Notes under the pieces: generated by a model
Told to the model about the DNA's origin: nothing
Databases searched by the model: none
The model's input: the letters and a program-made list of their open reading frames with translations, nothing else
Shown here: positions 11,742 through 21,768 of the stretch, piece by piece
How positions within the stretch are numbered: position 1 is the stretch's first letter
How the letters are laid out: the number at the start of each line of letters is the position of its first letter
Translations under genes and position numbers: made by a program
NCBI GenBank assembly: GCA_022826565.1
Contig: JAJDUP010000013.1
Location: 162,107 to 226,106 of the forward strand
Reading direction: 5' to 3'
DNA length: 64,000 bases
Source of the DNA: Gemmatimonadota bacterium
GTDB lineage: Bacteria; Gemmatimonadota; Gemmatimonadetes; Longimicrobiales; Gaopeijiaceae

Positions 11742-12743
11742 GTGATCGCTGCAGATTCCCCTTCGCTGGCCATCACCGTATACCGGGGAGAGGTCATCGA
11801 GGCCACACACCGGATACACGGGGTGGTATGCGACGCGCGCGGACGCCGCGTGCGGAGCTGGGGCGACGCTGGCCGTGAGACCCTGCTCCGGTCGGCGGCC
11901 AAGCCGTTTCAGGCGCTGCCGCTGATCGCGGACGGGGCCGCCGACCACTTCGGGCTCACGGAGGAGGAGATTGCGCTGTGCTGCGGGTCGCACAATTCGG
12001 AGGAAAGACACCTGGAGGTCGCCCGATCGATGCTCGAGAAGGCCGGCGTGTCCGAGGACCTGCTGGTCTGCGGGCCGCACCCGCCGCTCCTGCGGGAGCG
12101 CGACCTGGCCCTGGCCGCGTCGGGCACGCCCCGCATTCCGATCATGAACAACTGTTCCGGCAAGCACGCCGGCATGCTCGCGCTGGCGGCGTTTCACGGA
12201 TGGCCGCTGCACGGATATCAGCGCGCGGAACATCCGGTGCAGGAGCGGATGCGCGCCGAGGTGGCCCGGTGGACGGGCGTGGCGCCGACCGGGATGCCGT
12301 CGGCGGTGGACGGATGCGGCGTGGTGACGTTCGCGGTCCCGGTTGAACGGCTGGCCCTCGGTGCGGCCCGCCTGGCCGAGGCTGCGGTGCGGGATGGTCC
12401 GGCCCGCCGCGTGGTGGATGCGATGATGCGCCACCCCTTCATGGTGGCCGGCACGGGGCGGCTCTGCACGCGCCTGATGGAGGTGGAAGGCGGGCGGGTC
12501 TTCGCGAAGGTGGGCGCCGAGGCGGTCTACCTCGCGGGGGATGTGGAGACCGGGCTGGGGGCGGCCGTCAAGGTGGAGGACGGGGCGTGGCGATCGGCTC
12601 CGCCCGCGCTTCTGGCGGTGCTGCGACGCGCGGGGATGCTGTCGGCCGAGGCAGCGGGCGCGCTGGCGGACTTTGCCGAGCCCGCCGTGGTCAACACGCT
12701 GGGCGACGAGGTGGGCCGAATGGAGGTGCTGGAATGTTCATAG
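11742..12743 (+). CDS. Asparaginase (asparaginase II / Rhizobium type)
   Basis: LRSAAKPFQALPLI, CCGSHNSEERH, NNCSGKHAGMLALA, AVDGCGVVTFAVPVE. Confidence 0.87.
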   Translation: MIAADSPSLAITVYRGEVIEATHRIHGVVCDARGRRVRSWGDAGRETLLRSAAKPFQALPLIADGAADHFGLTEEEIALCCGSHNSEERHLEVARSMLEKAGVSEDLLVCGPHPPLLRERDLALAASGTPRIPIMNNCSGKHAGMLALAAFHGWPLHGYQRAEHPVQERMRAEVARWTGVAPTGMPSAVDGCGVVTFAVPVERLALGAARLAEAAVRDGPARRVVDAMMRHPFMVAGTGRLCTRLMEVEGGRVFAKVGAEAVYLAGDVETGLGAAVKVEDGAWRSAPPALLAVLRRAGMLSAEAAGALADFAEPAVVNTLGDEVGRMEVLECS

Positions 12744-13744
12744 ACTCCGTCAGGATCGAGGTCAGGGGAGGCGCCGGGGGATCCGGGGCCGAAGCCTTCC
12801 GGCGCGAGAAGGGGGTGCCGCGCGGCGGTCCGGCGGGTGGGGACGGGGGGTGGGGCGGTGACGTGCGCCTGGTGGTCGATGCCGGACTGACCACGCTGAG
12901 CGACTATCGTTATCGGCGCCACCACCGGGCGCAGCGCGGGTTGCACGGCGGGGGGTTCAACCGCACGGGCAAGAGCGGGCAGGACCTGGAACTGCGCGTG
13001 CCCCCCGGCACCATCGCACTTGATGACGGGACGGGCCAGGTCCTGGGTGAACTCCTGGAGGCGGAAGATACGCTGGTCGTCGCGCGGGGTGGCAGGGGAG
13101 GCAGGGGCAACGCCCGCTTCGCGTCGTCCACCCGGCAGACGCCTCGTCGGTGGGAGCCCGGCGGAGCGGGCGAGGAGCGCGTGATTCGCCTCGAGCTGAA
13201 GCTGCTTGCGGACATCGGCCTGGTCGGCGAGCCCAACGCGGGCAAGTCCACCCTGCTGTCCCGGATAAGCCACGCCAGGCCCCGAATCGCCGACTATCCC
13301 TTTACCACGCTGACCCCGAACCTCGGCGTGGTCGAACTGCCCGACTATCGCTCCTTTGTCGTTGCCGACATCCCCGGCATCATCGAAGGCGCCCACGAGG
13401 GCAAGGGGCTGGGCCACCAGTTTCTGCGGCATATCGAGCGAACCCGGGCGCTGGCCATCCTCCTTCCCGTCGACCAGGAGGATCCCGCCGCGACGCTGGC
13501 GGGGCTGCGCAGCGAGCTGGAGGAGTATTCGCCGCGGCTGGCCCGGCTGCCCTTCGCCGTGGTCTTCTCCAAGATGGACCTGCACCCCGCCGGCGACCCC
13601 GCGCCCGTGGTGGACGCGCCCGGCGCGTGGGACGCCTATCACATCAGCGCGGTGACCGGCGACGGCCTCGGCGCACTGCTGGAGGGGTGCTGGCGCCGGC
13701 TCGAGGATGCGCGCAAAGCCGAGACGGCATTGGAGGACGAGTGA
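12734..13744 (+). CDS. obg: GTPase Obg
   Basis: MFIDSVRIEVRGGAGGSGAEAFRREKG glycine-rich Obg fold; GEPNAGKSTLLSRIS, DIPGIIEGAHEGKGLGHQFLRHIERT. Confidence 0.95.
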   Translation: MFIDSVRIEVRGGAGGSGAEAFRREKGVPRGGPAGGDGGWGGDVRLVVDAGLTTLSDYRYRRHHRAQRGLHGGGFNRTGKSGQDLELRVPPGTIALDDGTGQVLGELLEAEDTLVVARGGRGGRGNARFASSTRQTPRRWEPGGAGEERVIRLELKLLADIGLVGEPNAGKSTLLSRISHARPRIADYPFTTLTPNLGVVELPDYRSFVVADIPGIIEGAHEGKGLGHQFLRHIERTRALAILLPVDQEDPAATLAGLRSELEEYSPRLARLPFAVVFSKMDLHPAGDPAPVVDAPGAWDAYHISAVTGDGLGALLEGCWRRLEDARKAETALEDE

Positions 13745-14862
13745 TCGAAGCTCTCACGCTGGATCGGCTCACGGGCATCGGCCCCGGGCGTTTTCGGGCA
13801 CTGGTGGACCACTTTGGGAGCCCCGCGGCTGCGCTGGATGCGAGCCCGTCCGAATTCGCGGCCGTGGCGCGGGCGGGCCATTCACGCCCGGGCGGCAGCT
13901 CCGCCGACAGGCGGGGCGGGGCTGGAGCGTTCGACGACCCCGCGGCCCGGAGCCGGGCCGAGCGCGCAGCGCAGGGGATTCGGAGGCGCTGTCTGGCCGG
14001 CGGAATCACCGTTCTGGTCTACGGTGGCCGGGACTACCCCGGCCCCCTCAACGCTCTGCCGCACCCGCCGCCCGTCCTCTTTGCGCTCGGCGACGCCGGT
14101 CTGCTTCGGATGCCCTGCGTCGCGATCGTCGGGTCGCGCCGGGCGACGGCGTACGGCCGCAGGATCGCGCGGGGCCTCGGTGCCCATCTCGCGGGCCGGG
14201 GACGTTGCGTGGTCTCGGGAATGGCGATGGGGATCGACGCCGAGGCGCATCGGGGAGCGCTGCCAGGACCCACCGCGGCGGTACTCGGATCGGGTGTGGA
14301 CGTGGTGTCGCCGCCCCGGAACCGGGCCCTTCATGGCAGGATCCGCGAGACCGGCGTGGTGGTATCCGAGTTCGCCCCCGGAGTCGGTGCGGCGCCCCAT
14401 CACTTTCCGCGTCGCAACCGGATCATCGCCGCCCTCGCCACCGACACGGTCCTCGTCGAGGCGTCTGATCGGAGCGGCGCGCTGATCACCGCCGAGATCG
14501 CCCTGGACCTGGGCCGGGAAGTCCATGCGGTGCCGGGGCCGATCGACCGGCCCACGAGCCAGGGGACGAATCGCCTCATCGCCGACGGCGCGGGGGTCAT
14601 CCTGGGGGTGGGTACGGGCGACGCCCTGTACGATGCCCCCGCCCTGCCCGACGAACCCGAGTTGCGCGAACTCCTCGCCGCGCTCCCGGCGGCCCCCGTC
14701 ACTATCGCCGAGGCGGCCGCGCTGGCCGGCCGGCTCCCGGACGAAATCGCCCCCGTCCTGACCATCCTCGAAATCCGGGGCTACCTGACACCGACCCGGG
14801 ACGGCCGCGTGATGAAGACTCCGGGGCGGGGAACCTCCGTGGTCAGGGAAGGCGCGGCGTGA
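13741..14862 (+). CDS. dprA: DNA-processing protein DprA/Smf
   Basis: VAIVGSRRATAYGRRIARGLGAHLAGRGRCVVSGMAMGIDAEAHRGAL; VEASDRSGALITAEIALDLGREVHAVPGPIDRPTSQGTNRLIADGA. Confidence 0.93.
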   Translation: MIEALTLDRLTGIGPGRFRALVDHFGSPAAALDASPSEFAAVARAGHSRPGGSSADRRGGAGAFDDPAARSRAERAAQGIRRRCLAGGITVLVYGGRDYPGPLNALPHPPPVLFALGDAGLLRMPCVAIVGSRRATAYGRRIARGLGAHLAGRGRCVVSGMAMGIDAEAHRGALPGPTAAVLGSGVDVVSPPRNRALHGRIRETGVVVSEFAPGVGAAPHHFPRRNRIIAALATDTVLVEASDRSGALITAEIALDLGREVHAVPGPIDRPTSQGTNRLIADGAGVILGVGTGDALYDAPALPDEPELRELLAALPAAPVTIAEAAALAGRLPDEIAPVLTILEIRGYLTPTRDGRVMKTPGRGTSVVREGAA

Positions 14863-16082
14863 CGGTCCGGTCCGGGGGCCGAGCGGCTTCGCTCCGCACC
14901 GGCGGCCTCCGCAACCTGTATGTCCACGCGCCGTTCTGCGCCCGGAGGTGCTGCTATTGCGACTTTGCAGTCACGGTGGACCGAAGTCCCGACAGTGCGC
15001 GCTGGCTGAATGCGATACGGAGCGAGTTGTCTTCGCTGCAGTCCAGCGGTGAGGCGGCGCTGGCAGATGAGCTTGAGACGCTCTATGTCGGAGGAGGCAC
15101 CCCGTCGGTGCTCGATCCCGAGAGCGTCGGGGCGCTCGCCGACGTGGTCGGGCGGGAACGAATGCGCGGTTCCGGATTCGAGTGGACGGTCGAAGCCAAC
15201 CCCGAGTCGTTCACCGATCAGGTCGCGCGCGGCTGGGCATCGGCCGGTGTCAACCGCATCTCCTTTGGCGTCCAGAGCTTCGACGCCGGGGCCCTGCAGT
15301 GGATGGGACGCCTCCATTCCGCCGCGGAGGCCGGTGAGGCGGTCGACAGGGCAAAAGCGGCCGGTGTGGCCAACCTCTCGGTGGATCTGATCTTCGCGCT
15401 TCCGCAGAGTGCGGGCCGCAATTGGAGAGACGACATCGAGCGCGCCCTGCACCTCGACGTCCCCCACGTCTCGCTGTACGGGCTCACCGTGGAAGAGGCC
15501 ACGCCGCTCGCGCGATTCGTGCGTGAGGGCCGGGTCGCAATGGCGGGCGAGGCACGCTACCGCGACGAGTACCTGTACGCCGCCGAGACACTGGCGGCTG
15601 CGGGCTACCGGCACTACGAGGTGTCGAACTTCGCCCGCCCCGGGTTCGCATCGCTTCACAACCGCGCCTGCTGGCGCGGCGCCCCCTACCTCGGACTGGG
15701 CAACGGAGCGCACTCATACGTTGGCGGGCGGCGGTGGTGGAATGAACGGGATTGGGCGGGGTACGTGCGTCGCGTAGAGGGGGACGGCAGCGGCCGGGCG
15801 GGCAGCGAGGCATTGACCTCGCAGCAGCGCCGCCTTGAAGCACTCTGGCTGGCGCTGCGTACTGCCGAAGGGGTGGACGCGAACGCCGTCGGCCGCCCGG
15901 CTGCGGCTCTGCTGGGGACATGGAGAAACCGTGGCCTCGCGGCGGACGCCGGGGATTCCGTGCGCCTCACCCCGAACGGGTGGCTGGTGCTCGACGAACT
16001 CACCCTCGAACTCGAGGCCGCCCTGGAAAACACCGGGCACGGGCATACGCCGCAGGAGCAGGCGGAGGCGGCAACCGGTTGA
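14859..16082 (+). CDS. hemW: Radical SAM family heme chaperone HemW
   Basis: NLYVHAPFCARRCCYCDF (CxxxCxxC), YVGGGTPSVL, EANPESFTDQVARGWASAGVNRISFGVQSF. Confidence 0.9.
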   Translation: MTVRSGGRAASLRTGGLRNLYVHAPFCARRCCYCDFAVTVDRSPDSARWLNAIRSELSSLQSSGEAALADELETLYVGGGTPSVLDPESVGALADVVGRERMRGSGFEWTVEANPESFTDQVARGWASAGVNRISFGVQSFDAGALQWMGRLHSAAEAGEAVDRAKAAGVANLSVDLIFALPQSAGRNWRDDIERALHLDVPHVSLYGLTVEEATPLARFVREGRVAMAGEARYRDEYLYAAETLAAAGYRHYEVSNFARPGFASLHNRACWRGAPYLGLGNGAHSYVGGRRWWNERDWAGYVRRVEGDGSGRAGSEALTSQQRRLEALWLALRTAEGVDANAVGRPAAALLGTWRNRGLAADAGDSVRLTPNGWLVLDELTLELEAALENTGHGHTPQEQAEAATG

Positions 16083-16216
16083 CGGGGCCGCCGGACGGGA
16101 GATTTTCAAGTACGGAAAGTTGGTGTAGCGTACCGGGGCGCAGCGTCCGGCGAGGACGCATCAATTGCTGGATCAACCAGGAGACCTCGGCGACCCGACA
16201 CCTGCCATGGGGTGCA

Positions 16217-17293
16217 ATGATCATGGGCCTGGACCGCCACTCGATACACTCTACGCGACGGGACTCGCTCTCCAGTCGGGAGCGGCGCGTGCTCGAGGCG
16301 GTCGTACGCACCTATGTGGATACTGCCGAGCCCGCGGGCAGCCGAACGCTGACGCGGCGCTTCAACTTCGGGGTCTCGCCCGCCACCATCCGCAACACGA
16401 TGGCCGATCTGGAAGAGGACGGATACCTCTCCCATCCCCACACCTCCGCCGGACGGGTGCCCACCGATCTGGCGTATCGCTTCTTCGTGGACCGGGTGGT
16501 GCGCCCCGAAGCGCTGACTGCCGCCGAGAAGGCGCGGATCGAACAGGAGGTGCTGGCGGGCGAGTCCACCCTGGAGCGGATTCTGACGAACGCGACGCGC
16601 GCCCTCGGCATCCTTGTGAACGAGCTTGGCGTCGGCTCGGTGCCGCAGCTCGACAACGCCTGCCTGCAGAAGATCGACCTCATCTCGGTCTCGTCGCAGA
16701 AGATCCTCATGGTGGTGACCATTCAATCCGGGATGGTTCGCACTGCGTACGTGGATCTTCCCGGCAAAGCGCCGCGGGATGTCCTGGAGTGCATCGAGCG
16801 TGTCCTCAACGAGCGGCTCGGCGGGCTCAGCTTCACCGAAATACGCCGCTCGTTCGGGGCCCGCCTGCGCGACGCGGTCGAAGATCCCGCCGCCCAGGAC
16901 ATGCTCAACATCTTCATCGAGTCGAGCGACGAGTTCTTCGCCGCGAGCAAGCCGGGGCCGGATCAGGTCGTGCTGGGCCAGACCTCGCCCATCGCATCGC
17001 AACCGGAGTTCTCGACCAACGAACGGCTCCGCGAGCTGATCGCGCTGACGGAGCAGAAGGAGCTGTTGGCGAAGGTGCTCGGCACCCGCGCGGACAAGGG
17101 CGTCCCGTTCGTCACGATCGGAAGCGAACACGGACCCGAGTTGGCCGGGTTCACCCTGGTCACCTCCGGATACCGGTTCGGGGGCCTGCGCGGAATCCTG
17201 GGCGTCATCGGTCCCACCCGCATGCCCTACGAGAAGGTGATCGCTATTGTCGATTACACTTCATCTCTGGTTACACGCATGTTGGAGCCTTGA
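16217..17293 (+). CDS. hrcA: Heat-inducible transcriptional repressor HrcA
   Basis: LSSRERRVLEAVVRTYVDTAEPAGSRTLTRRFNFGVSPATIRNTMADLEEDGYLSHPHTSAGRVPTDLAYRFFVD; exact start uncertain. Confidence 0.93.
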   Translation: MIMGLDRHSIHSTRRDSLSSRERRVLEAVVRTYVDTAEPAGSRTLTRRFNFGVSPATIRNTMADLEEDGYLSHPHTSAGRVPTDLAYRFFVDRVVRPEALTAAEKARIEQEVLAGESTLERILTNATRALGILVNELGVGSVPQLDNACLQKIDLISVSSQKILMVVTIQSGMVRTAYVDLPGKAPRDVLECIERVLNERLGGLSFTEIRRSFGARLRDAVEDPAAQDMLNIFIESSDEFFAASKPGPDQVVLGQTSPIASQPEFSTNERLRELIALTEQKELLAKVLGTRADKGVPFVTIGSEHGPELAGFTLVTSGYRFGGLRGILGVIGPTRMPYEKVIAIVDYTSSLVTRMLEP

Positions 17294-17344
17294 ACGCGGG
17301 TCACCGGACGCCGCCGATGAGCTCGCTGAATCCGCCGGAGACAC

Positions 17345-18484
17345 ATGGCTGACTACTATTCGCTCCTCCAGGTCCCACGCACCGCCGGCCAGGACGAGAT
17401 CAAGAAGGCGTACCGGAAGGTCGCCCTGAAGTACCATCCCGACCGCAACGCCGGATCCAAAGACGCGGAGGAGCGCTTCAAGGAGGTCACCGAGGCATAC
17501 GAGGTCCTCAGGGACCCTGCCAAGCGCGCCCGCTACGACCGCTACGGCAAGGAGGGCGTGAAGGGGCCGACCGGATTCTCGGGAGGAATGGACTTCTCCG
17601 ACGCGCTCGAGATCTTCATGCGGGACTTCGGCGGTTTCGGTGGCCTGGAAGGACTCTTCGGCGGGCGCCGCCGGGGCAACCGGCCGAGCCGCGGCAAGTC
17701 GATGCGCCTCACCCTGCCCCTGACGCTCAAGGACGTGCGCACGGGCGTCGCGCGCAAGGTCCGGGTGGCGGTGCTGGACGGCTGCGAATCCTGCCGCGGG
17801 ACCGGCGTCAAGGACGGCGCCCGCCCGCTGCGCTGCCCGACCTGCGAAGGGGCCGGCGAGGAGCGGGTGGAGCAGCGCTCGGTCTTCGGCCGGTTCGTCA
17901 GCGTGACTCCGTGCCGCCAGTGCCGCGGTGAGGGCACCGTGATTTCGGAGCATTGCCGGACGTGCCGCGGCGAAGGCCGGGTCCGGGTCGATCGCGAGAT
18001 CGAGGTCGAGGTCCCGGCGGGTGTTTCGTCCGAGAACTACATCACGCTGCGCGGGGAGGGCAATGTGGGCCCCCGGGGCGGACCGCGCGGCGATATCGTG
18101 GTGCTCCTGGACGTGGCCGAGGATCCGCGCTTCACGCGCGACCGGACCGATCTCGCGGTGGATGTTCCCATCACCTTCGCGCAGGCGGCGCTCGGAGACC
18201 GGGTCGCCGTGCCCACCGTCGAAGGCAGGACCTGGGTGGAGGTCCCGGCCGGCACGCAGAACGGCGAGGTCGTCCGGGTCGTGGGGGAGGGCGTTCCCGA
18301 ACTGCATGGCCGCAGGAACGGGGACCTCCTCGTGCGGCTCTGCGTGTGGGTGCCCACACGGCTCAGCGCCGAGCAGAGGCGCATCATCGGTGACCTGCGC
18401 GAGGTCGAGGATCGTCCACCCGACCGCGTCGACCCTTCGCAACGCCGCGGTTTCTGGTCGCGTGTCAGGGAAGCGCTCGGGTAG
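17345..18484 (+). CDS. dnaJ: Molecular chaperone DnaJ
   Basis: J domain with HPD ([34 protein letters not shown]) and four CxxCxGxG zinc motifs. Confidence 0.95.
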   Translation: MADYYSLLQVPRTAGQDEIKKAYRKVALKYHPDRNAGSKDAEERFKEVTEAYEVLRDPAKRARYDRYGKEGVKGPTGFSGGMDFSDALEIFMRDFGGFGGLEGLFGGRRRGNRPSRGKSMRLTLPLTLKDVRTGVARKVRVAVLDGCESCRGTGVKDGARPLRCPTCEGAGEERVEQRSVFGRFVSVTPCRQCRGEGTVISEHCRTCRGEGRVRVDREIEVEVPAGVSSENYITLRGEGNVGPRGGPRGDIVVLLDVAEDPRFTRDRTDLAVDVPITFAQAALGDRVAVPTVEGRTWVEVPAGTQNGEVVRVVGEGVPELHGRRNGDLLVRLCVWVPTRLSAEQRRIIGDLREVEDRPPDRVDPSQRRGFWSRVREALG

Positions 18485-18503
18485 GAAGCCTCAGGGCCCC
18501 CGC

Positions 18504-18914
18504 CTACCGGCTGCCGCGATACCGGATCCCCTCGCTGGACATGCAGACCCTGCTGGCGCGCTCCGCGTGCAGGATCCAGCGCGCAACCTCGACGTGCGAG
18601 TCGACCTCGACGTCCTCGGCAAGCGCGGCCAGGCTCTGCCACAGCAAGCCGGCGAGCCTCCCTCGCGCAGGCGCGTCCTCGCGGCGCATCAACAGTACCC
18701 AGCCATCGAGGTCGGTCCCCGAGACGTCGTTCATCCCCAATTCCAGTTGGACCAGCCGACCTTCCGATTCCTCTACCACCTCCCTGATCCCCTCGGGCGA
18801 GAGTGCGATCGGGGGCCGGCGCCTCCGGAGTTCGGCCCGCAGCCGAGGTATCGACATTGCGCCCGGACCGCTCCGGCGCAGGATTTCGACCATGCACTCC
18901 GTTATACCATTCAT
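18504..18914 (-). CDS. Hypothetical protein between dnaJ and yqeY
   Basis: 136-aa ORF MNGITECMVEILRRSGPGAMSIPRLRAELRRRRPP...; antiparallel to neighbours, no overlapping competitor of known function. Confidence 0.5.
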   Translation of the reverse strand: MNGITECMVEILRRSGPGAMSIPRLRAELRRRRPPIALSPEGIREVVEESEGRLVQLELGMNDVSGTDLDGWVLLMRREDAPARGRLAGLLWQSLAALAEDVEVDSHVEVARWILHAERASRVCMSSEGIRYRGSR

Positions 18915-19093
18915 CTCGCTCCTTTCAGCCTCCGGTCACCGCGGGTCCATACTGTATCCCATCCGCCGGGTGTTTGATATGGTTCGATGGGACAATCGTC
19001 ATTTCATCAGCACCTGCATGAACCCGCCGTCTGCGGATCCGGTGCATATTGGAAGGCCCTCGGGGCGATGAAGCCCGATCAGCGGAGGAGATC

Positions 19094-19531
19094 TTGAAGT
19101 CATCGTTGAAGGACACGCTCAGGACGGACCTCAACGAGTCGCGGCGCGCACGCGACCGGGTGCGCACGCTCGTCCTGTCCACCACGCTTGCCGAGCTGCG
19201 CAACAGGGAGATCGAGACCGGGCAGCCGCTCGACGACGACGGCGTCCGATCGGTTCTGGCCAGGGCCATCAAGCAGCGCCAGGACGCGGCTGCCCAGATG
19301 ACGCGCGGCGGGCGCACCGATCTCGCGGACAGGGAGAAGGAGCAGGAGGAGGTGCTGCGGAGCTACATGCCGCCCGACCTGTCGGAGGACGATGTGAGGG
19401 CCCTGGTGCGGGAGATCGTTGCCGACGGGGCCGGCCACATCGGCGGGGTCATGTCGGTGCTCATGCCGCGGATCCGCGGCCGCTTCGACGGGAAGAGGGC
19501 GTCCGCGATCGTCAGGGAGGTGCTCGCCTAG
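19094..19531 (+). CDS. GatB/YqeY domain-containing protein
   Basis: LKDTLRTDLNESRRARDRVRTLVLSTTLAELRNREIETG...LRSYMPPDLSEDDVRALV...[32 protein letters not shown] start; stop TAG overlaps the insert boundary. Confidence 0.88.
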   Translation: MKSSLKDTLRTDLNESRRARDRVRTLVLSTTLAELRNREIETGQPLDDDGVRSVLARAIKQRQDAAAQMTRGGRTDLADREKEQEEVLRSYMPPDLSEDDVRALVREIVADGAGHIGGVMSVLMPRIRGRFDGKRASAIVREVLA

Positions 19532-19548
19532 TGTCCTGTCCCGGAAAT
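19527..19548 (+). repeat. Left terminal inverted repeat of the insert
   Basis: CCTAGTGTCCTGTCCCGGAAAT, 20/22 match to inverted copy at 26661-26682. Confidence 0.85.
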
Positions 19549-20148
19549 CTCTCGGCTATTTGAGCACCGATGCATCCGTGCCGGACCGCTACGCTTGCCG
19601 AGCCCTATTGTCGCATTTACATTACAATATGTCATGTTTTCCTTACATTCTCGTCTTCGGGACTCCGCTCTGCGTTGCTCTTCGGACGAATAGCGGTGCT
19701 ATTCGCCTCTCAGAGCGCCTTGCCAGCCCGGCAGAGCGCCTATGGTCCAAATCACGACAGGAAATCGTCTAAAGTCAACCAGGACTGCACGATCTGCGTT
19801 TCCTGCCGTTGGAGTAGATCCTACTGGACCGCGCCGCGAAAGCGGGAAAAACGGACTTGGATGGCGGGACTCTAAGGGAGTGATGCCCACCCGCTATCCG
19901 GCACCGCTCGCGGCGTGCTGCCCTTCGGTCGGCCAAGAACTCACTAGGTTCCAGGTCGCGCTGGCGCGTTGCGGTCGGGACAAAACGCGCTCGTCGCCGA
20001 CCAGTCGCCGAATGAACGAAAAGTAGAAACCAAGACCAACAACCCGCCTGCTAAACACGCCGGGCAGCGATCTCGGCGACGACGAGAGCGAGCCGCGTTC
20101 GTGCTTGACAACTGGTGGCTTGAGGCTGGCCGAACGAGCGACCGGGGT

Positions 20149-21555
20149 TCACCGCACCTCGGGCGGCAGCCTCCGCACCACCACGCTGGCCACGCGGAAC
20201 TCGTCCAATTCGATGAACGCCGCCAGTCCGTCCGGGCCGAAGGCGTGGGGCATCTCCGTCGCGCCGGGCCGGTAGGTGCCGACGTATCCGCCATCGGCGG
20301 TGACCACGTCGATCGGACCGTCTTCGAACACTTCGTCTCCCTGGCGCATGACCCAGATGCGCCCCTCCCAGCTGGTCAAGAGTTCCTGAATGACCGGGAC
20401 TACGGGATAGAAGGTCTCTTCACCGAGAGACAAGGAGAGACCACCCAAGGAACCACCGCTCACGATGCCGCCAGCCCTTCCCGCACCCGATCTGATGGTG
20501 TTGAAGTCGATGCCGGACAAGCCGGGCAAGCCACCCAAGGCGGACTGTATCTGCGCTGGCGTCACCTGCGCCTCTCCCTGTCTCTGCCGGGCCAGTTCCT
20601 GGATCCTGGGCGTCACCGGTTGCGGGTGGATCGGCCGGGTGATGGTCCTGCTCAGACTCCCGTCGTCCGGTGCGGCCACCTTGAGTGTGTACGCGGACGA
20701 GTCGGAATAGACGATGCCGCCGTCCGGCAACAAGCCCATCAAGAGCAGGGGTTCGAAGTGAGGGGGGCGGGTAAGGCCCTTGCTCAGGCCCCCCAGCAGG
20801 CTTGCCATCTGCCTGTCCGTGCCCTCGGCGACCGAAGCATTGTCAGAGACCTTGATCAGGTCTTTCGGGGCCTCACGGGGAGGTTGCCACGCCTCGACCA
20901 CGGTTTCCGTCTGCACGTCCTCCCCATCGAGGCTGTGCCGGGAAATCGCACGGTGGGGCGATGTCCCCGCCGGCGCATTCAGGCTCACAGCGCCCCAGGT
21001 GTACACGGCCCCGCCGCGTGGGTCCACTTGTATGGGCGTCGATGTCGCGATTGTGGTCACTCCCACCCCACCCCCGCTGTCCTGCGTGATTCCGACTCTA
21101 TTGCGGACCATGCGCTCGAACGCTCCGGAGAGGCCGAAGATGTGGTAGCTCTGGTGTCCGAGATCACGAACGACGGTGGTGCCGTCGCGCATCACGCCGT
21201 AGCTGGTCGGATACTTGAACTCCCCGGGCCCCTCACCCGAGGTGCCGAACTCGCGAAGAAACGCTCCCGACCGGTCGAAGACCACGGTGCGCAGATCATT
21301 GCCGGCCCAGTCATCGAACACGTAGAGGTTGCCTTCCCCGTCGAACGCCACCTTCCGGACCGTTGCGAACGTCTCCCATTCCTCGCCGTAGGGGACTCCG
21401 ACCCGGAAGACCTCCTCGAAGTCGGCCTCAATCCGCTGGTCACGGCCCGTGACTTCGACGACCTCCTGAGCGAGGAGGGCGGGATGCCCGGCCAAGACGG
21501 CCATCGAAAGGGACGAGTAGATCGGGGCGAACTTGCTGGCGTTCATCGAGGACAT
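20149..21555 (-). CDS. 6-bladed beta-propeller (NHL-like) exported protein, copy 1
   Basis: Signal-peptide-like N-terminus, [51 protein letters not shown] propeller blades; paralog of 21769-23100; ORF open to 21645, start chosen at MSSMNASKF. Confidence 0.75.
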   Translation of the reverse strand: MSSMNASKFAPIYSSLSMAVLAGHPALLAQEVVEVTGRDQRIEADFEEVFRVGVPYGEEWETFATVRKVAFDGEGNLYVFDDWAGNDLRTVVFDRSGAFLREFGTSGEGPGEFKYPTSYGVMRDGTTVVRDLGHQSYHIFGLSGAFERMVRNRVGITQDSGGGVGVTTIATSTPIQVDPRGGAVYTWGAVSLNAPAGTSPHRAISRHSLDGEDVQTETVVEAWQPPREAPKDLIKVSDNASVAEGTDRQMASLLGGLSKGLTRPPHFEPLLLMGLLPDGGIVYSDSSAYTLKVAAPDDGSLSRTITRPIHPQPVTPRIQELARQRQGEAQVTPAQIQSALGGLPGLSGIDFNTIRSGAGRAGGIVSGGSLGGLSLSLGEETFYPVVPVIQELLTSWEGRIWVMRQGDEVFEDGPIDVVTADGGYVGTYRPGATEMPHAFGPDGLAAFIELDEFRVASVVVRRLPPEVR

Positions 21556-21768
21556 CCTCGTGTGAAGTGAGTCGAAGGCCACGGGGCGAAGCGGCCATAG
21601 CCCAATGATTGGACGTGCGACCTCGGCGTGAAGGTTGTCCGCCACCGACTCCCGAAACTCCTCAAAAAAGCCCGAAAGCGGCCAGCCTCCGAGCCCGTAG
21701 CGGAGCGACCACGTCAGGCTCTCGGCACCCGCCGGGCCAGCCCGATACTCCGCTTCGGTAACCCAGAT

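Noticed and set aside
16614-16620. TTGTGAA half-site inside hrcA
   Set aside because: No TTCACAA partner at the correct spacing; likely codon-driven.
19770-19900. Possible tRNA remnant with AGTAG-ATC-CTACT mini-hairpin
   Set aside because: No cloverleaf or T-arm consensus could be assembled.
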